Source: Chloroflexota bacterium
Lineage (GTDB): Bacteria; Chloroflexota; Anaerolineae; Aggregatilineales; Phototrophicaceae
DNA length: 64,000 nt
Assembly: GCA_011525385.1 (NCBI GenBank)
Contig: WTGF01000122.1
Coordinates: forward strand, 62,001 to 126,000
Reading direction: 5' to 3'
Below, in pieces: positions 8,791-17,712 of the stretch; the stretch's first letter is position 1; every line of letters starts with the position of its first letter. Made by a program: the position numbers and the translations under genes. The notes under the pieces are model-generated. The model saw only the letters and a program-made list of their open reading frames with translations, had not been told where the DNA came from and did no database searches.

Positions 8791-10185
8791 ATGGTAACCG
8801 GGCCGACCTTTGAAGAGATGTTGCATCCGCAGAAGATCAATCCGGCAGTGCGAGCGGATGCGCTGGCCGCTTTGGATGCGGATCCATTAAATCCGCTTAA
8901 TCTCTACAACATTACCTGGCGCGACCCAAATAACGAGATCTATCACTTGGTCCTGCCCAAGGCATTAACTGGCGTGGACGCCGAGATCGTTGTGATCTAC
9001 GGGGCTCGGTTCCCTTCGGGCAGCCACAAGGTCGGGGCGGCTTATTCTGTGCTGCTCGAGATGCAGTTAATGGGCGAGGTGGATCCGGCGCTGCATACAC
9101 TGGTTTGGCCTTCTACCGGGAATTACGGCATTGGCGGGGCCTTCATCGGCTGCCGGATGGAATACGATAGCATCGTGGTCTTGCCCGAGGAAATGAGCCA
9201 GGAACGTTTTGAACGCATCAGGACTTATGGGGCGCGGATCATACGCACGGCAGGCAGCGAAAGCAATGTCAAGGAAATCTACGATGAGGTCAAACGACTG
9301 CGCGCCAGCGATCCCAATATCCGCATTCTCAATCAGTTCGAGGTGATGGGCAATTACCGATTCCATTATCACGTAACTGGCAATACGATTGTCGAGTTGG
9401 CGGGCGATTTGCAGCGCAAAGGCATCGGTAGCGGCCAGATCTCGGCATATGTTTCGGCTATGGGCAGCGCTGGCACGATTGCGGCCGGCGATCGCATAAA
9501 GCAGGTCTGGCCCGATCACAAGATTGTTGGTCTGGAACCTATACAATGCCCCACCTTGTATAACAACGGTTATGGCGCCCACGAGATCCAGGGCATCGGT
9601 GACAAACATGTCACCTGGATCCACAACGTGCTCAATATGGACGCGCTGATGGCAATTGATGACATGGACTGTCTTAAGGGTCTGCGTCTGCTGGCGGAGG
9701 AAACGGGACGTCAAACCTTGGCGCGCCGTTTTGGCATAGACGAAGCTCAGCTCCAATGCCTGGCCAAGACACTGGGGATCAGCGGCATCTGCAATATCAT
9801 TGGCGCGATCAAAACAGCCAAATTCTTTAGTCTGTCCTCGGAGGATGTCGTGGTGACGGTGGCCACCGACGCCATGGAACGATACGGTTCTGTGATGTCG
9901 AAGCTGCGGGATGTCCAGGGCCCGCTGGACGAGGCCGACGCAACGGCGATCCTCGACGGCAGCTTTCACCGCGCCGGGCTCGACTGGGTGCAAGAGGGGG
10001 GGCGAGAGGCGCGCGAACGTTGGCACAATCTCAAATACTATACCTGGGTCGAACAACAAGGCAAGTCAGTAGCGGAGCTCGACGCGCAGCGTGATCCCGC
10101 TTGGTGGATCGGCCATCAGGAGCGCGTTGGGGAGATTGACAAACGATTGCTGGAACAACGCGAGCAGAAGCAAGCGATTCACTAG
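8791..10185 (+). CDS. cysteine synthase/diaminopropionate-lyase-like PLP enzyme
   Basis: Second fold-type-II PLP enzyme of the cluster, 464 residues. The Schiff-base lysine is in SGSHKVGAAY (K80). The phosphate or substrate loop is STGNYGIGGA (108-117), and SAMGSAGTIAAGDR is the glycine-rich PLP phosphate cup. It resembles the cysteine synthase/OAS sulfhydrylase group but has an extended C-terminus (about 370-464) rich in Trp, Glu and Arg. No sulfur-assimilation gene is nearby. In purine-degradation clusters a PLP ammonia-lyase (YgeX) releases ammonia and pyruvate, and this gene is a candidate for that position. That is inference from context; the true substrate is unknown. Confidence 0.78.
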   Translation: MVTGPTFEEMLHPQKINPAVRADALAALDADPLNPLNLYNITWRDPNNEIYHLVLPKALTGVDAEIVVIYGARFPSGSHKVGAAYSVLLEMQLMGEVDPALHTLVWPSTGNYGIGGAFIGCRMEYDSIVVLPEEMSQERFERIRTYGARIIRTAGSESNVKEIYDEVKRLRASDPNIRILNQFEVMGNYRFHYHVTGNTIVELAGDLQRKGIGSGQISAYVSAMGSAGTIAAGDRIKQVWPDHKIVGLEPIQCPTLYNNGYGAHEIQGIGDKHVTWIHNVLNMDALMAIDDMDCLKGLRLLAEETGRQTLARRFGIDEAQLQCLAKTLGISGICNIIGAIKTAKFFSLSSEDVVVTVATDAMERYGSVMSKLRDVQGPLDEADATAILDGSFHRAGLDWVQEGGREARERWHNLKYYTWVEQQGKSVAELDAQRDPAWWIGHQERVGEIDKRLLEQREQKQAIH

Positions 10186-10241
10186 CTGTCTTTGTTATTG
10201 GGCCGCGATTGGCCGTAGCCGAGCAGGTTTATTATATTGTG

Positions 10242-10290
10242 TGAGCGCGACATTCCTGTATCCTTTTCGCCGACTACGCGCCGAGCGGCT
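10242..10290 (-). repeat. start-codon-associated repeat, half copy C (inverted)
   Basis: Read on the minus strand this is the left half of the 104-bp element (AGCCGCTCGGCGCGTAGTCG through GTCGCGCTCA). Its end lies 11 bases before the ATG at 10301. In this orientation it does not provide the AGGAG, but it still abuts a start codon. Confidence 0.75.
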
Positions 10291-10300
10291 GGGAAGTAAC

Positions 10301-10744
10301 ATGTATGCAGATGACCGTGTCTTGGTCGGTGTTGTCAAACGTGTAATAGATTTCGAGATTGCTCGCCAACAGCATTGGTACCGCATCCCTCGGCGGCAAA
10401 TGCCGCGGGGGATCGACGCTGAATACATCGCGCTTTTCCTCAGCGCCAGCGCTTTCGGCGAAGAGGGCGGCGCCATTGCCGCCTTTGCGCGCATCACCGG
10501 GGTCGAGCTGGCGCGGCGCCGAGATTTGCTGCCGGAAGAAGGGACACGTTCTGAAGAGCTGTATTACAAGGTGCAATTCCGCCACTTGATCGAAAAAGAC
10601 CCGCCGATCGCGAACGAGCCCAAACGTTCCATCAGTTTTATCAGGACGACCTGGGATCGATTCATCAGCGCCGATGCGATTCCCGACCTATACAGCGACG
10701 CGCCCTTTTATGTCGATCGGCTCTATTATGCGCTGGGCAACTGA
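10301..10744 (+). CDS. hypothetical protein
   Basis: 147-residue soluble protein of unknown family. The open frame extends upstream to about 10091, but that part overlaps the preceding gene and a repeat, so I start at the first ATG beyond the repeat (MYADDRVLVGVVKRV). The body has ARITGVELARRRDLLPEEG and a C-terminal YVDRLYYALGN; there are no cysteines, no membrane segments and no recognisable catalytic motif. It lies between the PLP enzyme and ssnA, on the same strand and with short gaps, so it may be co-transcribed. Ordinary codon use for the region supports it as coding. Confidence 0.6.
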   Translation: MYADDRVLVGVVKRVIDFEIARQQHWYRIPRRQMPRGIDAEYIALFLSASAFGEEGGAIAAFARITGVELARRRDLLPEEGTRSEELYYKVQFRHLIEKDPPIANEPKRSISFIRTTWDRFISADAIPDLYSDAPFYVDRLYYALGN

Positions 10745-10791
10745 GCGCGGCTCGCCTTGGCTGTCGCGGTTTTGAAGTGGAGGATCGGAAG

Positions 10792-12144
10792 ATGCTAATC
10801 ACGAATGCGCAGGTTATTACCCTGGGAAAAGACGCGAGCATACTCGCCGATGGCGCCATCTTAATCGAAGCAGGCCGGATAGCGGCGGTCGGGCGCAATC
10901 AAGAACTGCTGCGCGATCATCCGAGGGTTGAGCGCCTGGACGCGAGAAGTCAATACGTGATGCCGGGCAATATTTGCGCGCATACGCATTTTTACGGCGC
11001 TTACGCGCGGGGAATGGCCATACCCGGCGCGCCGCCGCGCGATTTTCCACAAATCCTGGAACGCCTGTGGTGGCCGCTGGACAAGGCGCTTGACAGCGAG
11101 AGTGTCCGCAGCAGCGCCCTGGTTTGTTTGCTGGACGCCATCAAGCACGGGACCACCACTCTCGTCGATCACCATGCCAGTCCCAACTACATCGCCGGCA
11201 GTCTCGACACGATTGCCGAGGCCGTTGATCAAGCGGGATTGCGCGCGGTTCTCTGTTACGAAGTCAGCGACCGTGACGGCATGGACAAGATGGAAGCGGG
11301 CATCAATGAGAATTTGCGCTTCATGAAGGCTGCCGCTGAGCATCCGCGGCTGCGCGGCGCCTTTGGCTTGCACGCCAGTTTGACGCTGGATGATGCCAGT
11401 TTGCGCGCTTGCGCGGAAGCGGCGCCCGCCGATTGCGGCTACCATATTCACGTTGCCGAGCACGAAGCGGACGAGCAAGATAGCGTCAAGCGCAGCGGCA
11501 AGCGCGTTGTCCAGCGCCTGGATGAGTACGGTATCTGGCGCGAGAATACAATCGCCGCCCACTGCGTGCATATCGACCAAGAAGAAAGAGATATCTTGCG
11601 CGAGCGGGGCGTATGGGTCAGCCATCAGCCGCGCTCCAATATGAATAACGGGGTGGGCGCGGCTGATATAGACGGCCTGCTCGCGGATGGCCTCAAACTC
11701 TGTTTGGGCAATGATGGATTTAGCAACAATATGTGGGCGGAATGGAAAACTGCCTACCTCTTGCATAAAGTGGTTCAGAGGGATCCACGCGCCGCAAACG
11801 GGATTCATATCGCCAAAATGGCCTGGGAAAACAACGCTCGCCTGGTCGAGCGATTCTTCCCGGGCAGTGTGATTGGGCAAATTAGGCCCGGAGCGAAGGC
11901 GGACCTGATCTTCGTTGATTACCAGCCCTTCACGCCCCTGAACGAGGGCAACTTGCCCTGGCATTTGCTTTTCGGCTTCGAATCATCGATGGTGACAAGT
12001 ACAATATGTGAAGGCAAGTTGCTGATGCGCGATCGCGAGATTCTGGTCCTGGACGAAGCGGAGATTGCCGCCGAGGCCCTCGCCCTGGCGCCGGAGGTTT
12101 GGGAGCGGTATACGCGAAATGCCGAACTTGCTTTACAATCCTAG
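10792..12144 (+). CDS. ssnA: putative aminohydrolase SsnA
   Basis: 450-residue amidohydrolase strongly resembling E. coli SsnA. Shared features are VMPGNICAHTHFYGAYARGM with the first metal His pair, LWWPLDKALDSES, TTLVDHHASPNYIAGSL, GYHIHVAEHE, HQPRSNMNNGVG and LGNDGFSNNMWAEWK carrying the catalytic Asp. SsnA is part of the E. coli cluster with ygeW, ygeY, yqeA and xdhD and is thought to act on a purine-derived ring or amide; the substrate is unproven. The ATG at 10792 follows AGTGGAGGA. It ends 34 bases before the F420 reductase gene, joining the purine genes to the F420 genes. Confidence 0.9.
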   Translation: MLITNAQVITLGKDASILADGAILIEAGRIAAVGRNQELLRDHPRVERLDARSQYVMPGNICAHTHFYGAYARGMAIPGAPPRDFPQILERLWWPLDKALDSESVRSSALVCLLDAIKHGTTTLVDHHASPNYIAGSLDTIAEAVDQAGLRAVLCYEVSDRDGMDKMEAGINENLRFMKAAAEHPRLRGAFGLHASLTLDDASLRACAEAAPADCGYHIHVAEHEADEQDSVKRSGKRVVQRLDEYGIWRENTIAAHCVHIDQEERDILRERGVWVSHQPRSNMNNGVGAADIDGLLADGLKLCLGNDGFSNNMWAEWKTAYLLHKVVQRDPRAANGIHIAKMAWENNARLVERFFPGSVIGQIRPGAKADLIFVDYQPFTPLNEGNLPWHLLFGFESSMVTSTICEGKLLMRDREILVLDEAEIAAEALALAPEVWERYTRNAELALQS

Positions 12145-12178
12145 CGCTATTGCCGATTGAGACGGAGAAAGACAAGTC

Positions 12179-12856
12179 ATGTCAGAACCGAATCAAGGCC
12201 AGACAACGCTGGCGATCCTGGGTGGCACCGGAAAGGAAGGCGCGGGACTGGCGATGCGTTGGGCGCAAAGCGGCTATCGCGTGATCATCGGGTCGCGCTC
12301 GCTCGAAAAGGCGCTTGGACGTTCGGCGGAAATGAACGCTGAAATGGGTCGGGACTTGCTGAGCGGGATGTCAAATGCCGCCGCAGCCGCCGCAGCCGAT
12401 TTGATCGTTCTCAGCGTGCCTTATTCCGCCCACAAGCCCACTTTGGAAAGCCTCGTAAATCCATGCCGCGGCAAGGTAGTCGTCGATCTCACAGTGCCCT
12501 TGCAGCCCCCGGAAATCATGGCCGTTAATCTGCCGGCTGGCCGAGCAGCGGCCTTGGAAGCGCAGGCTATCCTCGGCGACGAAGCCACTGTGGTAGCGGC
12601 TTTTCAAAATGTCAGCGCGGTCAAACTTAAGCAGTTGGATCGCCCGGTCGATTGCGACGTCTTGGTTTGCGCCGACGACTCGGAGGCCAAGGCAGCTGTC
12701 ATCGAATTGGCGGAAGCGGCCGGCATGCGCGGCATTGACGCCGGCGCGCTCAAGAACGCGGTGGCGGTGGAGTCGCTGACGCCCGTCCTGTTGCACATCA
12801 ACAAGCGTTACAAGGTCAAAGGCGCGGGGATCCGCATCACCGGCTTGGACAGATGA
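12179..12856 (+). CDS. npdG: NADPH-dependent F420 reductase
   Basis: 225-residue Rossmann protein that exchanges hydride between NADP(H) and coenzyme F420. The N-terminal dinucleotide site reads LAILGGTGKEGAGLAMRWA. The segment VIIGSRSLEKA matches the NADP-phosphate-selective loop of Fno/NpdG, and AFQNVSAVKL and GMRGIDAGALKNAVAVESLTPVLLHIN are typical family segments. The gene overlaps cofE by 4 bases (12853-12856), so it belongs to the F420 operon. It would connect F420 redox chemistry to the NADPH pool, in either direction. Confidence 0.92.
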   Translation: MSEPNQGQTTLAILGGTGKEGAGLAMRWAQSGYRVIIGSRSLEKALGRSAEMNAEMGRDLLSGMSNAAAAAAADLIVLSVPYSAHKPTLESLVNPCRGKVVVDLTVPLQPPEIMAVNLPAGRAAALEAQAILGDEATVVAAFQNVSAVKLKQLDRPVDCDVLVCADDSEAKAAVIELAEAAGMRGIDAGALKNAVAVESLTPVLLHINKRYKVKGAGIRITGLDR

Positions 12857-13626
12857 CAGTGTGCCCGGTTCCCGCTTTTTCCGCTTTCGCGATACCCGAT
12901 ATTCCTCTGATCCAACCCGGCGACGACATTGTGTCGATCATTTCGGATAAGTCTCGCGCTGCGGGCTTGTCATTGGCGGACGGAGATGTTCTGGTCATCT
13001 CATCGAAGATTGTTTCCAAGGCGGAAGGACGTCAATTGTCATTGGCGAAGGTATCCGTTTCGCCAACAGCGGCTGCGCTGGCAGCCGAAACGGACAAAGA
13101 TCCGCGTCTGGTCGAGCTAGTCCTGCAAGAGGCGGCGATGGTTTCGCGGAAGCGCCGCGGCGTACTGGTAACGCAACATCGCTTGGGCTTCGTTTCCGCG
13201 AATTCGGGACTGGACCAATCCAATATCGAAAGCGGCGATGATACTGTGCTTTTGCTGCCACTGGATCCCGACGCTTCCGCTTCGGCCCTGCGGGATGCCC
13301 TGCGAGACGAGCTTGAGGTCGCTGTTGGGGTGATCATCAGCGACACGCACGGTCGCCCCTTCCGCGTCGGCAATGTCGGGGTAGCGATCGGCGTCGCGGG
13401 AATCGCAGCGGTTAAGGATCTGCGGGGCAGGACGGATCTATATGGCCGCAAGCTGGAAGTGACGCAGCAAGCATATGCGGACCTGGTGGCTTCGGCGGCG
13501 CATTTGCTTTGCGGAGAGGCTGACGAGGGTTATCCTGCTATAGTAATCCGCGGGATCGATGTCACGACGCCGCACGGGGCGGCCTCCGACTTGAATCGCT
13601 CCCCGGAAAATGATTTGTATCGATAG
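12853..13626 (+). CDS. cofE: F420-0:gamma-glutamyl ligase CofE
   Basis: 257-residue ligase adding gamma-linked glutamates to F420-0 with GTP. Characteristic segments are IPLIQPGDDI near the N-terminus, GDVLVISSKIVSKAEGR, HRLGFVSANSGLDQSN and VGVIISDTHGRPFRVGNVGV, which hold the nucleotide and metal site. It is a stand-alone CofE; the nitroreductase domain fused in actinobacterial FbiB is encoded by the separate next gene. The start overlaps the F420 reductase stop by 4 bases. Confidence 0.93.
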   Translation: MTVCPVPAFSAFAIPDIPLIQPGDDIVSIISDKSRAAGLSLADGDVLVISSKIVSKAEGRQLSLAKVSVSPTAAALAAETDKDPRLVELVLQEAAMVSRKRRGVLVTQHRLGFVSANSGLDQSNIESGDDTVLLLPLDPDASASALRDALRDELEVAVGVIISDTHGRPFRVGNVGVAIGVAGIAAVKDLRGRTDLYGRKLEVTQQAYADLVASAAHLLCGEADEGYPAIVIRGIDVTTPHGAASDLNRSPENDLYR

Positions 13627-13640
13627 ATCAGAAAATATCC

Positions 13641-14252
13641 GTGGGAATTTATCCGCAAGACCTCTTAAAATTCTTTCGCGCGCGACGCTCCCTGCGGCGC
13701 TATCAACGGCGCCCGATTCCCGACGGTATCCTTGAACAGCTGCTGGAGGCGGCGATCTGGGCGCCGTCGGCGCATAACAGGCAGCCCTGGCGCTTCGTCA
13801 TCGTTAGCGAAAAAGCGAAGAAGGAAGGTCTTGCGCGCGCCATGGGAGCAAAGCTGCGCGCTGACTTGGAAGCGGACGGCCTGCCAAAGCCGGTTATCGA
13901 GGAAGACGTCGGCCGGTCCTTTCAGCGGATAAGCACCGCGCCCTTAATGATCTTGCTTTGTATGACCGTATCAGACATGGATACCTATCCCGATGAAAGG
14001 CGCAGCGCTTACGAACGTACCATGGCGATCCAAAGCACAGCCATGGCCGGGCAAAATATATTGCTCATGGCCAGCAGTCTTGGCTTGGGCGCTTGCTGGA
14101 TGTGCGCCCCGCTATTCTGTCCCGATCTTGTCGGCGCTGCGCTCGACCTGCCCCCAGATTGGCAAGCGCAAGGAATGATCACAGTCGGCTACCCGGCGGG
14201 AGAAAGGACACGGAGCCGGGAAAACTGGGAAACGAGGGTATTGTGGCGCTAG
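13641..14252 (+). CDS. nitroreductase-family protein, likely FbiB C-terminal-domain equivalent
   Basis: 203-residue FMN-binding nitroreductase-fold protein with RARRSLRRYQRRPIPD, IWAPSAHNRQPWRFV (FMN and dimer contacts) and QNILLMASSLGLGACWM. In actinobacteria the equivalent domain fused to CofE in FbiB reduces dehydro-F420-0. Sitting between cofE and cofD, this free-standing version probably does the same step. The GTG start at 13641 is 14 bases after cofE. Its last 10 bases overlap the GTG start of cofD. A general nitroreductase role cannot be excluded. Confidence 0.82.
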   Translation: MGIYPQDLLKFFRARRSLRRYQRRPIPDGILEQLLEAAIWAPSAHNRQPWRFVIVSEKAKKEGLARAMGAKLRADLEADGLPKPVIEEDVGRSFQRISTAPLMILLCMTVSDMDTYPDERRSAYERTMAIQSTAMAGQNILLMASSLGLGACWMCAPLFCPDLVGAALDLPPDWQAQGMITVGYPAGERTRSRENWETRVLWR

Positions 14253-15187
14253 ACAAGAATATCGTCGTCTTGGTAGGCGGTGTTGGCGGGGCAAAGTTGG
14301 CTCTTGGTCTGGCTCAGATCGTCCCGGCGCAGCGACTGACCTTTGTCGTGAATACAGGCGACGATTTCTGGCATCTGGGTTTAAGGATCTGTCCCGATCT
14401 TGATACCGTGATGTATACGCTGGCTGGCCTGGTCGATCCGCATTGGGGATGGGGCCTGAAGGGCGACAGCGTCGTCGCGCTCGAGACATTGCATAGCTTC
14501 TACGGTGTGGATACCTGGTTTCGGCTGGGAGACAAGGATCTGGCTACGCATCTGCAGCGCAGCCATCTCTTGCGTTGCGGGCGATCGTTAACGGAGGCGA
14601 CCAGGCGCTTGTCCAAATCGCTGGATGTGGATGCGGCGTTGTTGCCTATGAGCGATGAGGAAATCCCGACCATGATTGAGACGGTCGAATACGGCGAATT
14701 GGCTTTCCAGGAATACTTTGTTAAATATCAATGGCAACCAGTGCTTAAATCGGTCCGCCATGCCGGTTGTGAGAGATCAAGCCTGCCATCCCGGGTTCGC
14801 TCGGCTTTGAGCGAGGCGGATATCGTCTTGATCGCGCCGTCCAATCCCTGGTTGTCGCTGGCTCCGATCCTGGCTGTGAACGGCATGCGAGACTTGCTGA
14901 CAAGTCTTGACGTACCCATAGTAGCGGTTACGCCTATCATAGGGGGCGCTGCAGTGAAGGGTCCCACGGCCAAAATCATGTCGGAACTGGGACAGGAAGT
15001 GACCCCGGCAAATATCGCCAGCTTTTATACTGGCATCATCAACGGCTTTGTGAATGACATCCAAAACGAGCCTTTAGAACGTAGCGACCTGCGGTCCATA
15101 CAAGTGAACACCCTGATGAAAACCGAGGCTGACAAAAAATCGCTGGCGGGTGCGACGCTCAATTGGATAGAAAGTTGGGGAGCATGA
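14243..15187 (+). CDS. cofD: 2-phospho-L-lactate transferase CofD
   Basis: Transfers the phospholactyl (or phosphoenolpyruvyl) group from its GDP-linked form to FO, giving (dehydro-)F420-0. The N-terminus VVLVGGVGGAKLALGLAQ and NTGDDFWHLGLRICPDLDTV are family signatures, and SNPWLSLAPILAVNGMRDL and VTPIIGGAAVKGPTAK lie in the C-terminal half. I choose the GTG at 14243, preceded by GAGGG five bases upstream, giving 314 residues, the family length. The frame is open further upstream, but that part lies inside the nitroreductase gene. The stop overlaps the cofC start (ATGA). Confidence 0.93.
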   Translation: MALDKNIVVLVGGVGGAKLALGLAQIVPAQRLTFVVNTGDDFWHLGLRICPDLDTVMYTLAGLVDPHWGWGLKGDSVVALETLHSFYGVDTWFRLGDKDLATHLQRSHLLRCGRSLTEATRRLSKSLDVDAALLPMSDEEIPTMIETVEYGELAFQEYFVKYQWQPVLKSVRHAGCERSSLPSRVRSALSEADIVLIAPSNPWLSLAPILAVNGMRDLLTSLDVPIVAVTPIIGGAAVKGPTAKIMSELGQEVTPANIASFYTGIINGFVNDIQNEPLERSDLRSIQVNTLMKTEADKKSLAGATLNWIESWGA

Positions 15188-15846
15188 GTCTCTGGGCAAT
15201 CGTACCGGTCAAACCTTTGAAAAACGCCAAGAGCCGGCTATCCGCGGTATTGTCCCCCGAACAACGGTACGAACTGGCGGGGGCGATGTTTCGGCATGTG
15301 CTCTCGGTGGTCACGACTGTGCCGGAGGTCTCCGGCGTTTTGGTCATCTCGCGCGATACCAAGGCCTTGGCAATCGCCCGCGAAATGGGCGCGAAGACCA
15401 TTCAGGAAAGCGCGATCTCGGATCTCAATCCGGCGCTGATGCGCGCCACGATGATCGTCAAGAGTTGGCGGGTCGACGGGGTATTGATTTTGCCGGCCGA
15501 CCTGCCTTTTGTACATGCTGATGATATTCAGGCGCTGATCGAATTGGGGGAGAATCGCTCGATTGTTATTGCAACCGATCATAACGGCGACGGCACGAAC
15601 GCCTTGCTGGTACGTCCGCCCGGCTTGATTCAGTTTGACTACGGTCCGGGCAGTTATCAGCGGCATATCGCCAGCGCTGAAGGCGCCGGCATCGAGGTCA
15701 TGACTTATCACTCCGACCGTTTGGCTTCGGATATTGATGTCCCTGGAGACCTCGATCTATACCGGCGTATGCGCTCGGGCGGCAGTTTCGGCCATTTGCC
15801 GGATTTTTCCTTTGTTTGCAGCGGCGGGATGGAAGCGCTGGAGTGA
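15184..15846 (+). CDS. cofC: 2-phospholactate/PEP guanylyltransferase CofC
   Basis: 220-residue nucleotidyltransferase activating 2-phospholactate or phosphoenolpyruvate with GTP for CofD. The start MSLWAIVPVKPLKNAKSRL carries the GTP-binding PVKpl..AKsRL motif, and ILPADLPFVHADDI is the metal-binding segment. GDGTNALLVRPPGLI and SDIDVPGDL are typical of CofC/FbiD. The ATG at 15184 overlaps the cofD stop by 4 bases, indicating translational coupling. Confidence 0.93.
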   Translation: MSLWAIVPVKPLKNAKSRLSAVLSPEQRYELAGAMFRHVLSVVTTVPEVSGVLVISRDTKALAIAREMGAKTIQESAISDLNPALMRATMIVKSWRVDGVLILPADLPFVHADDIQALIELGENRSIVIATDHNGDGTNALLVRPPGLIQFDYGPGSYQRHIASAEGAGIEVMTYHSDRLASDIDVPGDLDLYRRMRSGGSFGHLPDFSFVCSGGMEALE

Positions 15847-15916
15847 GGTTTCTTAAGGAATGCGGGCGTCCAGGTCGACGGTCGTCTAGCGACAAGTGTC
15901 CATTGGCCTAAGACGG

Positions 15917-15953
15917 TTGATTTGTGTATGAGCTTGAATTATGTTGATAATAC
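15917..15953 (+). promoter_or_regulatory. weak promoter candidate before the F420 oxidoreductase
   Basis: An extended -10 (TGATAATAC, 15945-15953) lies 40 bases before the ATG at 15993. TTGATT at 15917 is too far upstream (25-base spacer) to be a normal -35. This is the only 146-base gap within the F420 module. Confidence 0.25.
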
Positions 15954-15992
15954 GGCAAATTGGTGAACATCTTTAGGGTCTGGAGTTGAAAC

Positions 15993-17000
15993 ATGGCTGA
16001 TCGAGTAGCGCTCTATTTGCAGGACGCGCATTCATTGCGGGACGCGATGGAATACGTCAAATATGCGGAACAAGCTGGCTTTGAAGCGGTTTGGCAGGCG
16101 GAAAGCCGGCTGGTGCGAGATGCGATTGTACCGATGGCCGCCTTCGCGGCCGTGACCTCGCGCATCAAGATCGGCTCCGGCGTCATCAATAACTGGACGC
16201 GCAATGCGGCAGTTATTGCCGCCACATTCTTGACCCTGGATGATCTGGCGCAGGATCGCATTTACTGCGGGATCGGCGCCTGGTGGGATCCCCTGGCCGC
16301 AAAAGTCGGCATCGAGCGCCGCAAGAACCTGCTGGCCATGCGCGAAGTTGTGACCGTTGTACGGCGTCTGCTGAATCGCGAACGGGTCAGCTTTCAGGGC
16401 GAATTCGTGCAGTTGGACGATGTCGAACTTGATGTCGTGCACGGACGCAAGGAGCCGCGCAATGTGCCCATCTACGTTGGCGCGACCGGACCCCAAATGA
16501 TGGGGCTCACCGGCGAGATCGCCGACGGCGTCGTTTTGAATTATCTCGTTTCGCCCAAGTATAACGAGTCGGCCTTGTCTCAACTGGAAATCGGCGCGCG
16601 CAAGGCGGGCAAAACCGTCGACGATGTCGATCGCCCGCAGTTGGTCGTATGCTCGGTGGATAAAGATCGCCAGAAAGCGCTTGATGCCGCTCGCAAGCTG
16701 GTAACGCAATATCTGGGCCAACAGCCGCACATCATGAAAGCCAGCGGCGTCAGCCAAGATTTGCTTGAGGAAATCGGACAGGTCTTGACCTGGCCGGCCA
16801 CCGAGGAACAAATCCTAGAGGCCATGAAACTGGTGCCGGATGACGTCGTTCAAATGATCACGGCTTCGGGTACACCCGCGGAGGTCAAGGCCAAGGTGCG
16901 CGAGTACATTTCCTCTGGCGCTACCTGTCCTATTCTTTATCCCTTGGGCGAGGATGTGCGCCTTATGATCGACACCTTCGCCAGCGGCTATTCCGGCTAG
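15993..17000 (+). CDS. LLM-class F420-dependent oxidoreductase
   Basis: 335-residue TIM-barrel flavin/F420 oxidoreductase of the luciferase-like family (Mer/FGD group). The N-terminus has [58 protein letters not shown] and [22 protein letters not shown] match F420-binding members rather than FMN luciferases. It follows cofC by 146 bases. The substrate is unknown; members oxidise or reduce alcohols, sugar phosphates, methylene-pterins or heteroaromatic rings. Its location beside F420 synthesis and between two halves of a purine cluster makes it the likely F420 user of the island. Confidence 0.88.
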   Translation: MADRVALYLQDAHSLRDAMEYVKYAEQAGFEAVWQAESRLVRDAIVPMAAFAAVTSRIKIGSGVINNWTRNAAVIAATFLTLDDLAQDRIYCGIGAWWDPLAAKVGIERRKNLLAMREVVTVVRRLLNRERVSFQGEFVQLDDVELDVVHGRKEPRNVPIYVGATGPQMMGLTGEIADGVVLNYLVSPKYNESALSQLEIGARKAGKTVDDVDRPQLVVCSVDKDRQKALDAARKLVTQYLGQQPHIMKASGVSQDLLEEIGQVLTWPATEEQILEAMKLVPDDVVQMITASGTPAEVKAKVREYISSGATCPILYPLGEDVRLMIDTFASGYSG

Positions 17001-17053
17001 AGATCAAACGTATCGGATAAATGGGTGGCGATTGAGCTTTTTGAGACCGGGCC

Positions 17054-17674
17054 GTGAAGATTCTGTGCGTCAGCGACATTGAAGCGCCACAGTTACATAG
17101 CGCGGTCAATCTACGTCGCCAATACAGCGATATTGACTTAATCGTAAGTTGCGGCGATATGCCGCCGGGTTATCTCGATTTCATCAGCACCATCATCAGC
17201 GTACCGATGTTTTACGTGCGCGGCAATCACGACGAGATCTACAAAGATGACCCACCCGGCGGTATCGATTTGCACGGGAAGGTCGTTGAATATAAAGGTT
17301 TGACCCTGGCCGGATTGGAGGGATCGATTCGCTATAATGCGGGCGAAATTCAATACACCCAATTGCAGATGCATTGGAAGGTCGTCCAAATGGGGACCAA
17401 AGTCCTCTGGAATCGTGTAACAGGAAGGCAGGGCATCGATCTTTTTGTCACTCATTCGCCGGCGCGAAATATCCACGATGGCAGGGACTTCGCGCACCGG
17501 GGATTCGACAGTTTCATCAATTTCTTGAAATGGTATCGGCCCCGCTATATGTTGCATGGCCATGTACATACCTGGGATCGACGAAAAGTCGTGCGAACGC
17601 AGTTCCGGTCCACCTGCGTCTTGAACATCAATCCATTTACGGTATTGGAGTTGGAACCACAATCGGAATCTTGA
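17054..17674 (+). CDS. calcineurin-like metallophosphoesterase
   Basis: 206-residue phosphoesterase with a dinuclear metal site: CVSDIEAP (the usual DxH first motif is DIE here), SCGDMPP, RGNHDE, THSPARN and HGHVH. The GTG start at 17054 lies 53 bases after the oxidoreductase gene. Substrates in this family range from cyclic nucleotides to phosphoproteins and cannot be assigned. The stop is 38 bases before the xanthine-dehydrogenase-like gene, so it may be carried in the same transcript. The His-to-Glu change in motif I is the notable oddity. Confidence 0.85.
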   Translation: MKILCVSDIEAPQLHSAVNLRRQYSDIDLIVSCGDMPPGYLDFISTIISVPMFYVRGNHDEIYKDDPPGGIDLHGKVVEYKGLTLAGLEGSIRYNAGEIQYTQLQMHWKVVQMGTKVLWNRVTGRQGIDLFVTHSPARNIHDGRDFAHRGFDSFINFLKWYRPRYMLHGHVHTWDRRKVVRTQFRSTCVLNINPFTVLELEPQSES

Positions 17675-17712
17675 GCCGATACCAGCTTGTAGCAAAGGGA
17701 GGCAGCGCCGCT

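Noticed and set aside
10091..10300. N-terminal extension of the hypothetical gene at 10301
   Set aside because: The extension overlaps the PLP gene and runs through repeat copy C, so the ATG at 10301 is preferred.
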